Origin: JAGOMX01 sp041738135
GTDB lineage: Bacteria; Pseudomonadota; Alphaproteobacteria; JAGOMX01
Length of the DNA stretch: 64,000 nucleotides
Assembly: GCA_041738135.1 (NCBI GenBank)
Contig: JBGSQK010000058.1
Location: forward strand, 26,934 to 90,933
Direction of reading: 5' to 3'
The position numbers and the translations under genes are program-made. Positions 51,933-60,685 of this stretch are shown here, piece after piece. Below the pieces are notes generated by a model that saw only the letters and a list, made by a program, of their open reading frames with translations, ran no database searches and was not told the origin of the DNA. Each line of letters starts with the position of its first letter. Positions within the stretch are counted from its first letter, which is position 1.

Positions 51933-53783
51933 ATGTGCGGTATAGCAGGCATATTCAATTTTAACCGACAACCAGTTGCTCACAGCCAGATTCAGGCGAT
52001 GACTGATAGCATTTCGCATCGAGGTCCTGACGGCGAAGGTCAGTATATTGACAGCAATTTGGGCTTGGGGCATCGACGTTTAGCTATTCTTGACCTAAGT
52101 CCTGCCGGTCATCAACCCATGCAGACCCGTGACGGCCGCTATACGATCACATATAATGGTGAGGTATATAATTTTAAAGAATTGCGAACACAGCTCGAAG
52201 CCCTCGGATACCGTTTTAATTCCCAAACGGACACAGAAGTTATCCTTAACGCATATGCTGAATGGGGCGTTAAGTGCCTAAACAAATTTAACGGTATGTT
52301 TGCCTTTGCCATCTGGGATAAAAATGAGAATAAACTGTTTTTGGCCCGAGACCGTTATGGCATAAAGCCTCTATATTATTACCTTAACGAATCTGGAATC
52401 GTGTTTGCCTCTGAAATTAAAGCAATAATTGCATCTGGTAAGTGTCTAAAGAAACTTGATAAGGAAGGTCTCGTTGAGTACCTAACTTTCCAGAATTTTT
52501 TTACAGATAGAACAATTTTTCAAGACATCAAAATCCTTATGCCTGGTAACTATGCATATTTAAATTTGGATGGAAAATTTCAGATCCAACCCTATTGGGA
52601 CTTTAATTTTTGCGGTTCTCTTAAGATTTCTGAACAAGATGCTATGGAAGAAACAGATCGGCTTTTTAGGCAAGCCATTCAAAGGCAACTTGTGAGCGAT
52701 GTTCCCATAAATAGCTATTTAAGCGGTGGCATAGATTCGGGCGCTATTACCATGATAGCTAGCCAATTCATACCCGACATGAAAACGTTTACCATAGGCT
52801 TTGACCTCAGCTCAGCCAGTGGCTTGGAACTTTCATTTGATGAACGAGAAAAGGCTGAACATATTTCATACTTGGCAAAAACAGAACACTATGAAATGGT
52901 CTTAAAAGCCGGGGATATGGAACGATGCATGGACAAATATGTTTGGCATTTAGAGGAACCACGTGTTGGTCAAAGCTATCCCAATTATTATGCCGCAAAG
53001 CTAGCGAGTAAATTTGGTAAAGTTGTACTATCAGGAACCGGCGGTGACGAACTCTTTGGTGGCTATCCTTGGCGATATTTCAATTCGGACAAGGCCATCT
53101 CTTTTGATAGCTTTATCGATCAACACTATGTGAAGTGGCAGAGACTTATTCCTAATAGCCTATTAAAAGATCTCCTCTCCCCCATTTGGGAAGAGGTAAA
53201 ACACGTATGGACTCGTGATATTTTCGAAGATGTGTTTAAATCAATCCGTAAAGATAAATTGAACCCGGATGATTGTCTCAATTATAGCCTCTATCTGGAA
53301 TCTAAAACCTTCTTACACGGCCTGTTGGTAATGGAAGACAAACTAAGCATGGCCCATGGCCTTGAAACAAGGGTTCCTTTTCTTGACAACGACTTGGTTG
53401 ATTTTGCTATGAAGGTTCCTGGTCATCTCAAAGTGCTCGCTGCAGAACCTCACATAGATGAAAATGATCTCGCGAGCAAACGACAGGCCCATAAGAAAGG
53501 AAAGCTTATTTTACGCAAAGCACTTTCTAAATACCTCGGAAAAGAGATTGTCGACGGCAAGAAACAGGGATTTTCATCCCCAGACGCTTCCTGGTTTAAA
53601 GGTGAGAGTATTGAGTTTGTGAAGCAAAAACTCTATTCAAGTAAATTAGTGAAGAATAAAATTTTTAATAAAGATTTTCTTATACCATATGTAAATGAAC
53701 ACCTAGAAGGCAAGCAGAACCACAGACTATTTATCTGGTCATTTATAAATTTAGACAATCTTTATACGGATGATCTTTTATAA
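51933..53783 (+). CDS. asnB: asparagine synthase (glutamine-hydrolysing) family
   Basis: 616 aa. The N-terminal glutaminase domain begins with the catalytic Cys (MCGIAGIFNFNRQP) and has SHRGPDGEGQY; the C-terminal synthetase has the PP-loop SYLSGGIDSGAITM and GTGGDELFGGYPW. The usual AsnB length is 500-640. The gene sits within a sugar-modification operon, so it probably amidates a sugar acid (as proposed for WbpS-type proteins) instead of making asparagine; ordinary AsnB remains possible. Confidence 0.9.
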   Translation: MCGIAGIFNFNRQPVAHSQIQAMTDSISHRGPDGEGQYIDSNLGLGHRRLAILDLSPAGHQPMQTRDGRYTITYNGEVYNFKELRTQLEALGYRFNSQTDTEVILNAYAEWGVKCLNKFNGMFAFAIWDKNENKLFLARDRYGIKPLYYYLNESGIVFASEIKAIIASGKCLKKLDKEGLVEYLTFQNFFTDRTIFQDIKILMPGNYAYLNLDGKFQIQPYWDFNFCGSLKISEQDAMEETDRLFRQAIQRQLVSDVPINSYLSGGIDSGAITMIASQFIPDMKTFTIGFDLSSASGLELSFDEREKAEHISYLAKTEHYEMVLKAGDMERCMDKYVWHLEEPRVGQSYPNYYAAKLASKFGKVVLSGTGGDELFGGYPWRYFNSDKAISFDSFIDQHYVKWQRLIPNSLLKDLLSPIWEEVKHVWTRDIFEDVFKSIRKDKLNPDDCLNYSLYLESKTFLHGLLVMEDKLSMAHGLETRVPFLDNDLVDFAMKVPGHLKVLAAEPHIDENDLASKRQAHKKGKLILRKALSKYLGKEIVDGKKQGFSSPDASWFKGESIEFVKQKLYSSKLVKNKIFNKDFLIPYVNEHLEGKQNHRLFIWSFINLDNLYTDDLL

Positions 53784-53873
53784 TGACCATGGCCTTGTTT
53801 AGTAACTTGTTGACGTACGAATTTCATTTGATTAAAATATTTAATCTACTTATTAATTTGAGAAAAATTAATC

Positions 53874-54446
53874 GTGACCTTAAATAAAAAGCAATCGCAG
53901 TTAGCCGAAGATCTCCAAGCCCTATATATTGCACAAAGAGAAGAAACTTACAGTAAGTACAAAAGGATAAACCCTTTCTTTGAAGATTTGTGCGACTGGA
54001 AAGAAAGAGGATTGTTTTGGTCAAAAAATAAGAATGTAACAATCTATAATTCCACGACAATCGTTGGTGAGGTAAAAATAGGCGAAGACACTTGGGTTGG
54101 ACCATTTGTCCTTCTTGATGGAACAGGTGGTTTGGACATAGGCAGTAATTGTTCCATATCCACAGGCTGTCAGATACTAACACACGATACTGTAGCGTGG
54201 GCTCTTTCAGGCGGAAAACAAGGTTACTCCTATGAAAGCACTAAGATAGGAGATAGGTGCTTTATTGGTACACACGCAATAATAACTAAGGGAATAACTA
54301 TAGGTAATGAATGCGTTGTTGGCGCCGGAGCTGTCGTCACTAAATCCTTTCCGGATAATTCTATAATATTAGGTAATCCCGGGAAGTTATCAGGAAAGAC
54401 CATCGTAAATGATATGGATGGGTCTGTAAGCTTCGAATATTTCTAA
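53874..54446 (+). CDS. hexapeptide-repeat (left-handed beta-helix) acyltransferase
   Basis: 190 aa, GTG start. An N-terminal helical region (about 1-55) is followed by LbH repeats: VGEVKIGEDTWVGPFVLLDG, GLDIGSNCSISTGCQILTHD, and the typical C-terminal IGTHAIITKGITIGNECVVG with GAGAVVTKSF and ILGNPGKLSG. This layout matches sugar O/N-acetyltransferases of the maltose/galactoside O-acetyltransferase (NodL/Lac A) type. It follows asnB by 90 nt, and its 3' end overlaps the convergent glycosyltransferase gene by 4 nt. Confidence 0.9.
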   Translation: MTLNKKQSQLAEDLQALYIAQREETYSKYKRINPFFEDLCDWKERGLFWSKNKNVTIYNSTTIVGEVKIGEDTWVGPFVLLDGTGGLDIGSNCSISTGCQILTHDTVAWALSGGKQGYSYESTKIGDRCFIGTHAIITKGITIGNECVVGAGAVVTKSFPDNSIILGNPGKLSGKTIVNDMDGSVSFEYF

Positions 54447-55741
54447 TATTTTTTTGCATGCTCAGATTTTATGAATATTTTTATGAGCACCCTTTCTAGA
54501 AAACCATCTGCAGCATCAAGAAGCTTCCTTTTGTAATTTTCATGGGGAGACAAATCAGGCTCGATCACGCCACTAAATACGCCATTCAAATGCTTTATGA
54601 AAGATTTAGAACTATAATAGTCTTGAAAGCACTTATATGATTCTTGGCGAATACGTTCCAGATTGTCACCACTTAAAACGAACTCTAACTTCTTACAAAG
54701 ATCAATATAATCTCTTTTGAATTCTATAACGGGAAGGCGAATGCTACCTTTTTCATATGCGGAATTATTCCCTCCCAAAACAACGCAAGAATGTGCCAGA
54801 GCCTCAATGGCAAACCGCCCTATCCAGGTGAAAGGTTGATCTATTACTATGTCAGCAACCTTAAGCATTCTAACGACTTCTTCATTGGGAACACCTTCCA
54901 ACAAAACGAAGTCAAACTGATAGCCATTTTTGCGAAGAGCATCCATAGCCTTGAGGACAACAGCAGTGCCTTTTATTTCCCTGTCACTTGGCGCGTGCAC
55001 GATAACGGGCACTTTGTTTTCAACCTTCAACTTCGGCTCCAATTCAGTTATTTGCGGAATTCTGAATTGATATAAGGGCCTATCCATAAAGGTTTCTTGG
55101 TTCATAACGGTGTAAATGGGTATTCTTAGTAAAAGAGGCCATTTATGATAATACATGATCTTAAGAAATGACAAAATTGGCATCGAATAATTTATTAAGG
55201 GCAATGAACAATCAACCCCCTCAGCTTGCATTAACTTGTTCTGGATCGGCCTATACCGCACATCGTCGCCACAATGGAATACAACAACTTTCTTTTTGGC
55301 TAACTTTAATAGTAGGAAATCCAAATTGGCTGGTAGGAACGAGCGATTCCAGTAGAAAACAAATTTATCTTTCGTGTAAAGAAATTTGACCATGTAGAAA
55401 ATGCTGCTAACAAATATGTATATCATTGTGTAAACTAGGCTTACCAGATTTTTAGACATGGCAGCATCTGGCATTTTTATGAAATGGTCGTAATTGTAAT
55501 TCTCATAGTAAAAGCCCACTATGGCAAATGAGGTTGTATCCTCATGACCCGCTTCATGTAAGGCTTGCATCGTCGAATGAATATTGCCTGCGATTTCTTG
55601 GATGCCTACAAAATAACCTTTTCCTCTATTCCTAGCAAACAACGCCAACAGAATTAGAATTGGATAAATTATTATAGTTATAGTTAAAGTAAGAACAGTA
55701 AAGCATGCCTGACCTATTTTTATTAATGCATTCTTTTTCAT
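54443..55741 (-). CDS. membrane-associated GT-B glycosyltransferase-like protein
   Basis: 432 aa from the ATG at 55741, with GAGAGA upstream; a TTG 24 codons earlier overlaps a promoter-like TTGACA and is not used. An N-terminal membrane helix (VLTLTITIIIYPILILLALF) and another near 120 (VSLVYTMIYIFVSSIFYMV) flank a nucleotide-sugar-like region. The C-terminal half has the GT-B second-domain pattern: VPVIVHAPSDREIKGTAVV, FDFVLLEGVPNEEVVRMLKV, ADIVIDQPFTWIGRFAIEAL. The family is weakly defined. Convergent with the sugar cluster, so probably related. Confidence 0.72.
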   Translation of the reverse strand: MKKNALIKIGQACFTVLTLTITIIIYPILILLALFARNRGKGYFVGIQEIAGNIHSTMQALHEAGHEDTTSFAIVGFYYENYNYDHFIKMPDAAMSKNLVSLVYTMIYIFVSSIFYMVKFLYTKDKFVFYWNRSFLPANLDFLLLKLAKKKVVVFHCGDDVRYRPIQNKLMQAEGVDCSLPLINYSMPILSFLKIMYYHKWPLLLRIPIYTVMNQETFMDRPLYQFRIPQITELEPKLKVENKVPVIVHAPSDREIKGTAVVLKAMDALRKNGYQFDFVLLEGVPNEEVVRMLKVADIVIDQPFTWIGRFAIEALAHSCVVLGGNNSAYEKGSIRLPVIEFKRDYIDLCKKLEFVLSGDNLERIRQESYKCFQDYYSSKSFIKHLNGVFSGVIEPDLSPHENYKRKLLDAADGFLERVLIKIFIKSEHAKKY

Positions 55742-55784
55742 TGAAACTATGGTTCTCTCATCGAAATTTTCAATACAAATATGA

Positions 55785-55813
55785 CTATTAAGCTGGGCAC
55801 TGACGTTTGTCAA
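55785..55813 (-). promoter_or_regulatory. possible promoter of the glycosyltransferase-like gene
   Basis: Minus strand: TTGACA (55808-55813), 17-bp spacer, TAATAG (55785-55790). The -35 is perfect and the -10 is weak. Confidence 0.3.
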
Positions 55814-55904
55814 TTTTTAATTCATTTAGTTCCACATACCCCCTTGATTCCAGGCACCGAATCCGTAATATGGAGACGGATAATTGTTACGAATAGGAAA
55901 AGAA

Positions 55905-56414
55905 ATGATGAATTATTTTAAAACACTGACCTTCACAACCTTTTTAATTACCACCTCCTGTATAGCCAATACCGGCCATCCTAAACTCATTGGCCAGCAT
56001 GGGAAATGGTCGGCTTACGAGATGAAAGAGGATGGCAAGAAGGTTTGCTATATGCTGAGCAATCCGGTCAAGCAAGAAGGCAGCATCAAAAAGCGTGGCC
56101 AGGCTTATGCTATGATCACTCATCGGCCCGGCGCTAAAAGTTTTAACGTGGTTAGCTTTCATGCTGGTTACACTTTTGCTCCCAGCGCTGTGGTTGACAT
56201 CAAGATAGGTAAAGACAGTTATCAACTATTCACAGAAAAAGACTCTGCTTGGACTAACAATGAGACAGATGGCGCCATCGTCAATTCAATCAAAAAGGGT
56301 GAAACCATCATAGTTAAAGGTAAGTCCGCCAAAGGGGTCGCGACGATGGACACTTATTCTTTAAAGGGATCAACGCAAGCGTATCAAGCCATCAACAAGG
56401 CTTGTGGGCTGTAA
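55905..56414 (+). CDS. invasion-associated locus B (IalB)-like protein, exported
   Basis: 169 aa from the ATG at 55905 (AGGAAAAG upstream); a longer frame from 55884 is not needed. The leader MMNYFKTLTFTTFLITTSCIA is followed by an IalB-type domain: WSAYEMKEDGKKVCYMLSNP, SFHAGYTFAPSAVVDIKIG, FTEKDSAWTNNETDGAIV and TDTYSLKGSTQAYQAIN-like C-terminus. IalB of Bartonella assists erythrocyte invasion, but homologues in free-living Alphaproteobacteria exist, so it is not proof of pathogenicity. Single gene. Confidence 0.88.
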   Translation: MMNYFKTLTFTTFLITTSCIANTGHPKLIGQHGKWSAYEMKEDGKKVCYMLSNPVKQEGSIKKRGQAYAMITHRPGAKSFNVVSFHAGYTFAPSAVVDIKIGKDSYQLFTEKDSAWTNNETDGAIVNSIKKGETIIVKGKSAKGVATMDTYSLKGSTQAYQAINKACGL

Positions 56415-56471
56415 TAGGCTATAGACGGGCACACCCTTGCCGAGGTAAGATGTGTCATACCGGAGGTAAAC

Positions 56472-57269
56472 ATGCGCTGCGTCAATTATACAACTGCTGA
56501 AGAATACAACTTAGTATCCCTTGCCAAAAATTTGGAATCTCATTCAGGTGGATTCAAGGAGATCCGCAAGTTTGATGATGCCCTTTATGCATCTTACAAA
56601 AAAGGGCATGTGTTCTTTTTCAGCTATGGCTGCTTTGTCACATGGAATCTTGAACCAACAGATGATAAAGCCATCATTGAAATCCTAAGACGCGTTGCAC
56701 TAGATCACGTAGAACTGGATAATGATGAATTCGAATATGAATTCGGTAAGAAGCAAAAGGTAGCGCAGGATAACATAACTCTAGTACAGGGAGATGACGT
56801 GCTCTTTCAAATGCTCGCCGTATCCCATGGCCTTTCCCAATCCATGAAGCTGTCTTACTTTGAAGAGCGCGTGCTCAAGCGCATTAATGAAACCAAACAC
56901 CTGCCCGAAGAACTGGCAACTCAAGGCCGCATTCCTATGTCCCGTCGTCAGATTTCTAGGCAAATCGGTGCGTTATTTTTGGACCGCAGCTCAGTGAACA
57001 TCCATTCGGATATTTTGGACACACCTGTCTTTTTCTGGGATCACCCGGAATATGAAGAAATTTATTTTATGGCCATCAAGGATCAGGACTTGCATGCAAG
57101 AACTGCGGTTTTAAATACACGTCTTGATATCATACGCGACCTGTTTCAAGTGCTGAATGATCAAATTAACTTGCGACATTCGGTGTTTTTGGAATGGATC
57201 ATAATTATCCTTATCTCCATGGAAGTAACCCTGACCATATTCTTGCATTATTTCAAGCTGGAATGGTAA
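56472..57269 (+). CDS. RMD1/YagE family protein (DUF155)
   Basis: 265 aa. VFFFSYGCFVTWNLE in the first half, VQGDDVLFQMLAVSHGLSQS, and the C-terminal LNTRLDIIRDLFQVLNDQIN with a membrane helix (LEWIIIILISMEVTLTIF) match the DUF155/RMD1 family, whose yeast members are mitochondrial and needed for meiotic division and cytochrome oxidase-related functions. Its bacterial role is unknown. A strong GGAGG ribosome-binding site precedes the ATG. Confidence 0.88.
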   Translation: MRCVNYTTAEEYNLVSLAKNLESHSGGFKEIRKFDDALYASYKKGHVFFFSYGCFVTWNLEPTDDKAIIEILRRVALDHVELDNDEFEYEFGKKQKVAQDNITLVQGDDVLFQMLAVSHGLSQSMKLSYFEERVLKRINETKHLPEELATQGRIPMSRRQISRQIGALFLDRSSVNIHSDILDTPVFFWDHPEYEEIYFMAIKDQDLHARTAVLNTRLDIIRDLFQVLNDQINLRHSVFLEWIIIILISMEVTLTIFLHYFKLEW

Positions 57270-57342
57270 ATAATTAACCCTTTTTTAGCTAGTTTACTGT
57301 ATTCTAACATTATAGACCCTCTACTTTCTTACGGAGGCATAT

Positions 57343-57606
57343 GTGCGAGACTTCGAAAAACAGCTATACAACTTCAGGCTGACAACGGCGCAGATTCTCT
57401 ATCACATGCCCGATCATCCCGCGCTATTGCAAACATATATCTGGCAGGATTTAGATCTACAGCCTGATTTTCCTACCCTACAGCGCTTTTTGAATTTCTG
57501 GGAAAGCAATTTGGATGGACGTCTTCATTCGGTCACCATTGCCAGTGCCAAGCTAATTCAACCTTCAGAAATTAGGCACTTTCCGCATGCATTTGGCCTG
57601 CATTGA
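57343..57606 (+). CDS. usg: Usg family protein
   Basis: 87 aa, GTG start with GGAGG five bases upstream. The body FRLTTAQILYHMPDHPALLQ, then TYIWQDLDLQPDFPTLQRFL and LDGRLHSVTIASAKLI, matches Usg, a small alphaproteobacterial protein often linked to the tryptophan operon. Function unknown. Its last 35 nt overlap the convergent mrp gene. Confidence 0.9.
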   Translation: MRDFEKQLYNFRLTTAQILYHMPDHPALLQTYIWQDLDLQPDFPTLQRFLNFWESNLDGRLHSVTIASAKLIQPSEIRHFPHAFGLH

Positions 57607-58600
57607 GCGCAGCCCACACATCCTGCGCAATCTGTCTAAAGCGCAACGATATATCATGGTCAGGGTGACTTAAAACAAAAGGTTTGAATGCATCCCCGGC
57701 TTCTCGCAAGCCCAAATACAATGGAATTTCACCCAAAAAAGGTACTCCCATACTACTAGCAGCTTCACAAGCACCGCCATGATTAAAAATGGGCGTATTT
57801 TCACCACAATGGGGACAGGCAAATGAGCTCATGTTTTCAATAACGCCCAATATGGGAATTTCCATTGTTTGAAACATCTTTAGCCCTTTTCGGGCATCAA
57901 TTAGGGCTAAGTCTTGAGGTGTGGAAACCACTACAGCACCTGAAAGGTTAGCACTTTGAGACAAAGTCAGCTGCGCATCGCCTGTTCCAGGGGGCATATC
58001 AATCACCATAATATCCCGCACGCCCCAATCCACTTGGCCGAGCATCTGCTTCAAGGCCTTGATCACCATAGGTCCTCGCCAGATAGCTGGTTGCTCTTTG
58101 GGCATAAGCAGCCCCATAGACATGCATGCTACATCCTGGCATATCTCAGGGGACATCTGCTTGCCATCTAATGATTCGGGCGGTTTATCCAGTCCTAACA
58201 TATGGGGAATGGAGGGCCCATAGATGTCCGCGTCCAATAAAGCGACTTTCAAACCTATTTGTGATAGTGCGAAAGCCAGATTAACGGCTATAGTAGATTT
58301 ACCAACCCCACCTTTTCCCGATGCCACAGCGATCACGTACTTAATACCAGGCGTCAAGTTTTCAATCATAGTTGCTGGTTTATGTTCTTGGGTTGCAAAC
58401 ACCTTAAGCTCTAAAGCGGAATCAATAGAGTGCAAATCCTGGCGAAGAGAAACTTGAATTTTATCTACATCAGACGGATGAATATTCAGGCTCAGCAACA
58501 CTTTGTTTTCCTTCATGGAAAATCCAGTAATGAGCTCAGCGGATACCGACTTTTTAAACGTGTCAAAAATTAATTGTTGTAGAGGTGATTGACTTTGCAT
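57572..58600 (-). CDS. mrp: Mrp/ApbC iron-sulfur cluster carrier ATPase
   Basis: 342 aa. An N-terminal DUF59/MIP18-like region (about 1-90) precedes the deviant Walker A in AVASGKGGVGKSTIAVNLAF. LLDADIYGPSIPHMLG, VIDMPPGTGDAQLTLSQ, and the CxxC in FACPHCGENTPIF complete the Mrp/NBP35 family profile. It carries Fe-S clusters to apoproteins in the cytosol. The 3' end overlaps usg by 35 nt on the opposite strand. Confidence 0.95.
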   Translation of the reverse strand: MQSQSPLQQLIFDTFKKSVSAELITGFSMKENKVLLSLNIHPSDVDKIQVSLRQDLHSIDSALELKVFATQEHKPATMIENLTPGIKYVIAVASGKGGVGKSTIAVNLAFALSQIGLKVALLDADIYGPSIPHMLGLDKPPESLDGKQMSPEICQDVACMSMGLLMPKEQPAIWRGPMVIKALKQMLGQVDWGVRDIMVIDMPPGTGDAQLTLSQSANLSGAVVVSTPQDLALIDARKGLKMFQTMEIPILGVIENMSSFACPHCGENTPIFNHGGACEAASSMGVPFLGEIPLYLGLREAGDAFKPFVLSHPDHDISLRFRQIAQDVWAALNAGQMHAESA

Positions 58601-58694
58601 GGCTCAAGCAATAAAACTATCGTAAGGGTTGACGAACGTCTTATATTAATACGACGTCATCCTCAACAAAGCAAGAAAAACGAAAGGTTCCTTT

Positions 58695-59822
58695 ATGGCT
58701 TGGGATTCTAATGACGGAAAAGGCCCTTGGGGCGGCAAAAGTGGCGGCAATAATTGGCAGAAGAAATCTTCTGGACCCAATAATGTAGAAGATTTTATCC
58801 GCAAAGCTCAAGACCGACTAAAAGGCAATATGCCCACTGGTTTACAAAACTATTTTGGCATAGGTGCAATCGCCCTTCTGGCATTCATCGTTTGGATATC
58901 TTCAGGTTTTTATATCCCCCAGGAAGGTGAGCAAGCAGCCGTTTTGAGGTTCGGCAAGTATGTACGTACTACTGGCCCAGGCCTGAGCTGGCATATGCCC
59001 TACCCTATCGAGCAAGCTATCGTCAAGCGCACATCTGAGGTCAATCAGATCAACAGCGATTCAGACAACCCCATTATTCAGGTGGCTGTGGGTAACTTAC
59101 GCGAAAGCGAAGATCAGCCTTTGATGCTAACGGGTGACGAAAACATCATTGACGTGGCCTTTACCGTGCAATGGTTCATTAAAGATCTGTCGCAATTTTT
59201 GTTTAAAGCAAAAGATCCTGAAATGACTGTGAAAATTGCAGCTGAAAGCTTAATTCGCGAAATCGTTGCGCAAACAACCATGTCGGAAGCGCTCACAAAA
59301 GGTCGTGGAGCCATTAACGACAAAGCTTTGGAGATGTTGCAGAAATTATGCGATGACTATCAGCTGGGCATTCAGATTAAGGAAGTCAGCTTGCAACGAG
59401 TTGAGCCACCAAAATCTGTGGTGGATGCGTATCGTAATGTGCAGCGTGCAAAAGCTATCAAACAACAGAAGATCAATGAGGCTGAAACCTATGTGAACAG
59501 CATTATACCTATTGCAAAGGGTGAGGCCATCAAGATTATCCAAAAGGCTGAAGGTTATAAGTCTGCAAAAATTGCTAAAGCAACTGGTGAAGCTGGTCAG
59601 TTTGAGTCCGTTATGACTGAATACAAGAAAGCTCCAGGTATTACTACGACACGCATGAGACTGGAAACCATACAAAAACTTTTGCAAAATGCACCAAAAG
59701 TTTATTTCGATGGGAACGGTAAAAATATGCAAAGTGTTTTACCTCACATGGCCTTGCCCGCCCTTGAATTGAAAAAGATAGTGCCGGAAACCCAGGAAGT
59801 AAAAAAAGAAGGAACTGAGTAA
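58695..59822 (+). CDS. hflK: HflK, FtsH protease modulator (SPFH/band 7)
   Basis: 375 aa. A Gly/Asn-rich cytoplasmic start (NDGKGPWGGKSGGNN), one membrane helix (FGIGAIALLAFIVWISSGFY), then the SPFH/band-7 domain (PQEGEQAAVLRFGKYVRTTG, GDENIIDVAFTVQWFI) and a coiled-coil C-terminal part (AETYVNSIIPIAKGEAIKII). With HflC it forms a large periplasmic cage around FtsH. AAAGG precedes the ATG. The stop overlaps hflC (TAATG). Confidence 0.96.
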   Translation: MAWDSNDGKGPWGGKSGGNNWQKKSSGPNNVEDFIRKAQDRLKGNMPTGLQNYFGIGAIALLAFIVWISSGFYIPQEGEQAAVLRFGKYVRTTGPGLSWHMPYPIEQAIVKRTSEVNQINSDSDNPIIQVAVGNLRESEDQPLMLTGDENIIDVAFTVQWFIKDLSQFLFKAKDPEMTVKIAAESLIREIVAQTTMSEALTKGRGAINDKALEMLQKLCDDYQLGIQIKEVSLQRVEPPKSVVDAYRNVQRAKAIKQQKINEAETYVNSIIPIAKGEAIKIIQKAEGYKSAKIAKATGEAGQFESVMTEYKKAPGITTTRMRLETIQKLLQNAPKVYFDGNGKNMQSVLPHMALPALELKKIVPETQEVKKEGTE

Positions 59823-60670
59823 TGCAACATAAAACACTTATTACAGCCCTGTTTGTCTCGGTTGCACTTGTCATCGTTGCCATGGGCTCCTTATTTACGG
59901 TTGATGAAAGACAAACGGCTTTCGTACTTCAGTTTGGTGAGCTACAAAAGGTATACGAAACCCCAGGTCTTAAGGCTAAAATACCATTTATGCAGGAAGT
60001 CATTAAATATGACAAAAGGCTTCAAAATGCGAGTATTCCTGCTATGGAAGTGACAGCTGGGGACCAGAAACGTATCGTCATTGACGTTTTTGCTCGTTAC
60101 CTGATTACGGATCCCGTCGTGTTTTTCAAAACAGTCCAGGATGAAAAAGGTGTAATCAACCGCTTGTCCACCATTATTACACGTAGCATGCGTCGTATAG
60201 TGGGTCAAATTGATCTAACCAAGTTGCTTTCACAGGAGCGCTCGCAAATTATGGGATTGATCCGTAAGGAAGTGAAAGATTCTGCTAAAGACTTTGGCAT
60301 TGATGTTAAGGACGTCCGAATTGTGCGTGCAGACTTGCCAAAAGAAAACAGCAAGGTGATTTTCAATCGTATTGAAAGTGAACGTGAACGGGAAGCAAAA
60401 TTGTTCATCTCCGAAGGCGAAATGGCTGCAAAAGAAATAACCTCAAAGGCTGAACGTGACCGCACCATTATCATCGCTGATGCGGAAAAGAAGGCACGAT
60501 TGCTCGAAGGTGAAGGACAAGCTGCCGCTACAAAGATTTACGCGAATGCTGCCAACCAAGATCCTGCATTTTACGAGTTCTATCGTTCACTGCAGGCTTA
60601 TGAAGAAGCTTTAGATAAGGACACGACTTATGTATTATCTAAGGACAACCCATTTTTTAAGCATTTTTAG
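59822..60670 (+). CDS. hflC: HflC, FtsH protease modulator (SPFH/band 7)
   Basis: 282 aa. N-terminal helix TALFVSVALVIVAMGSLFTV, then VDERQTAFVLQFGELQKVY and the band-7 fold (VIDVFARYLITDPVVFFKTV), a coiled coil (SEREREAKLFISEGEMAAK) and the C-terminal YRSLQAYEEALDKDTTYVLS. Partner of HflK; the gene overlaps hflK by 1 nt, and degP starts 15 nt after the stop. Confidence 0.96.
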   Translation: MQHKTLITALFVSVALVIVAMGSLFTVDERQTAFVLQFGELQKVYETPGLKAKIPFMQEVIKYDKRLQNASIPAMEVTAGDQKRIVIDVFARYLITDPVVFFKTVQDEKGVINRLSTIITRSMRRIVGQIDLTKLLSQERSQIMGLIRKEVKDSAKDFGIDVKDVRIVRADLPKENSKVIFNRIESEREREAKLFISEGEMAAKEITSKAERDRTIIIADAEKKARLLEGEGQAAATKIYANAANQDPAFYEFYRSLQAYEEALDKDTTYVLSKDNPFFKHF

Positions 60671-60685
60671 AGCGAGGCAAGACAA

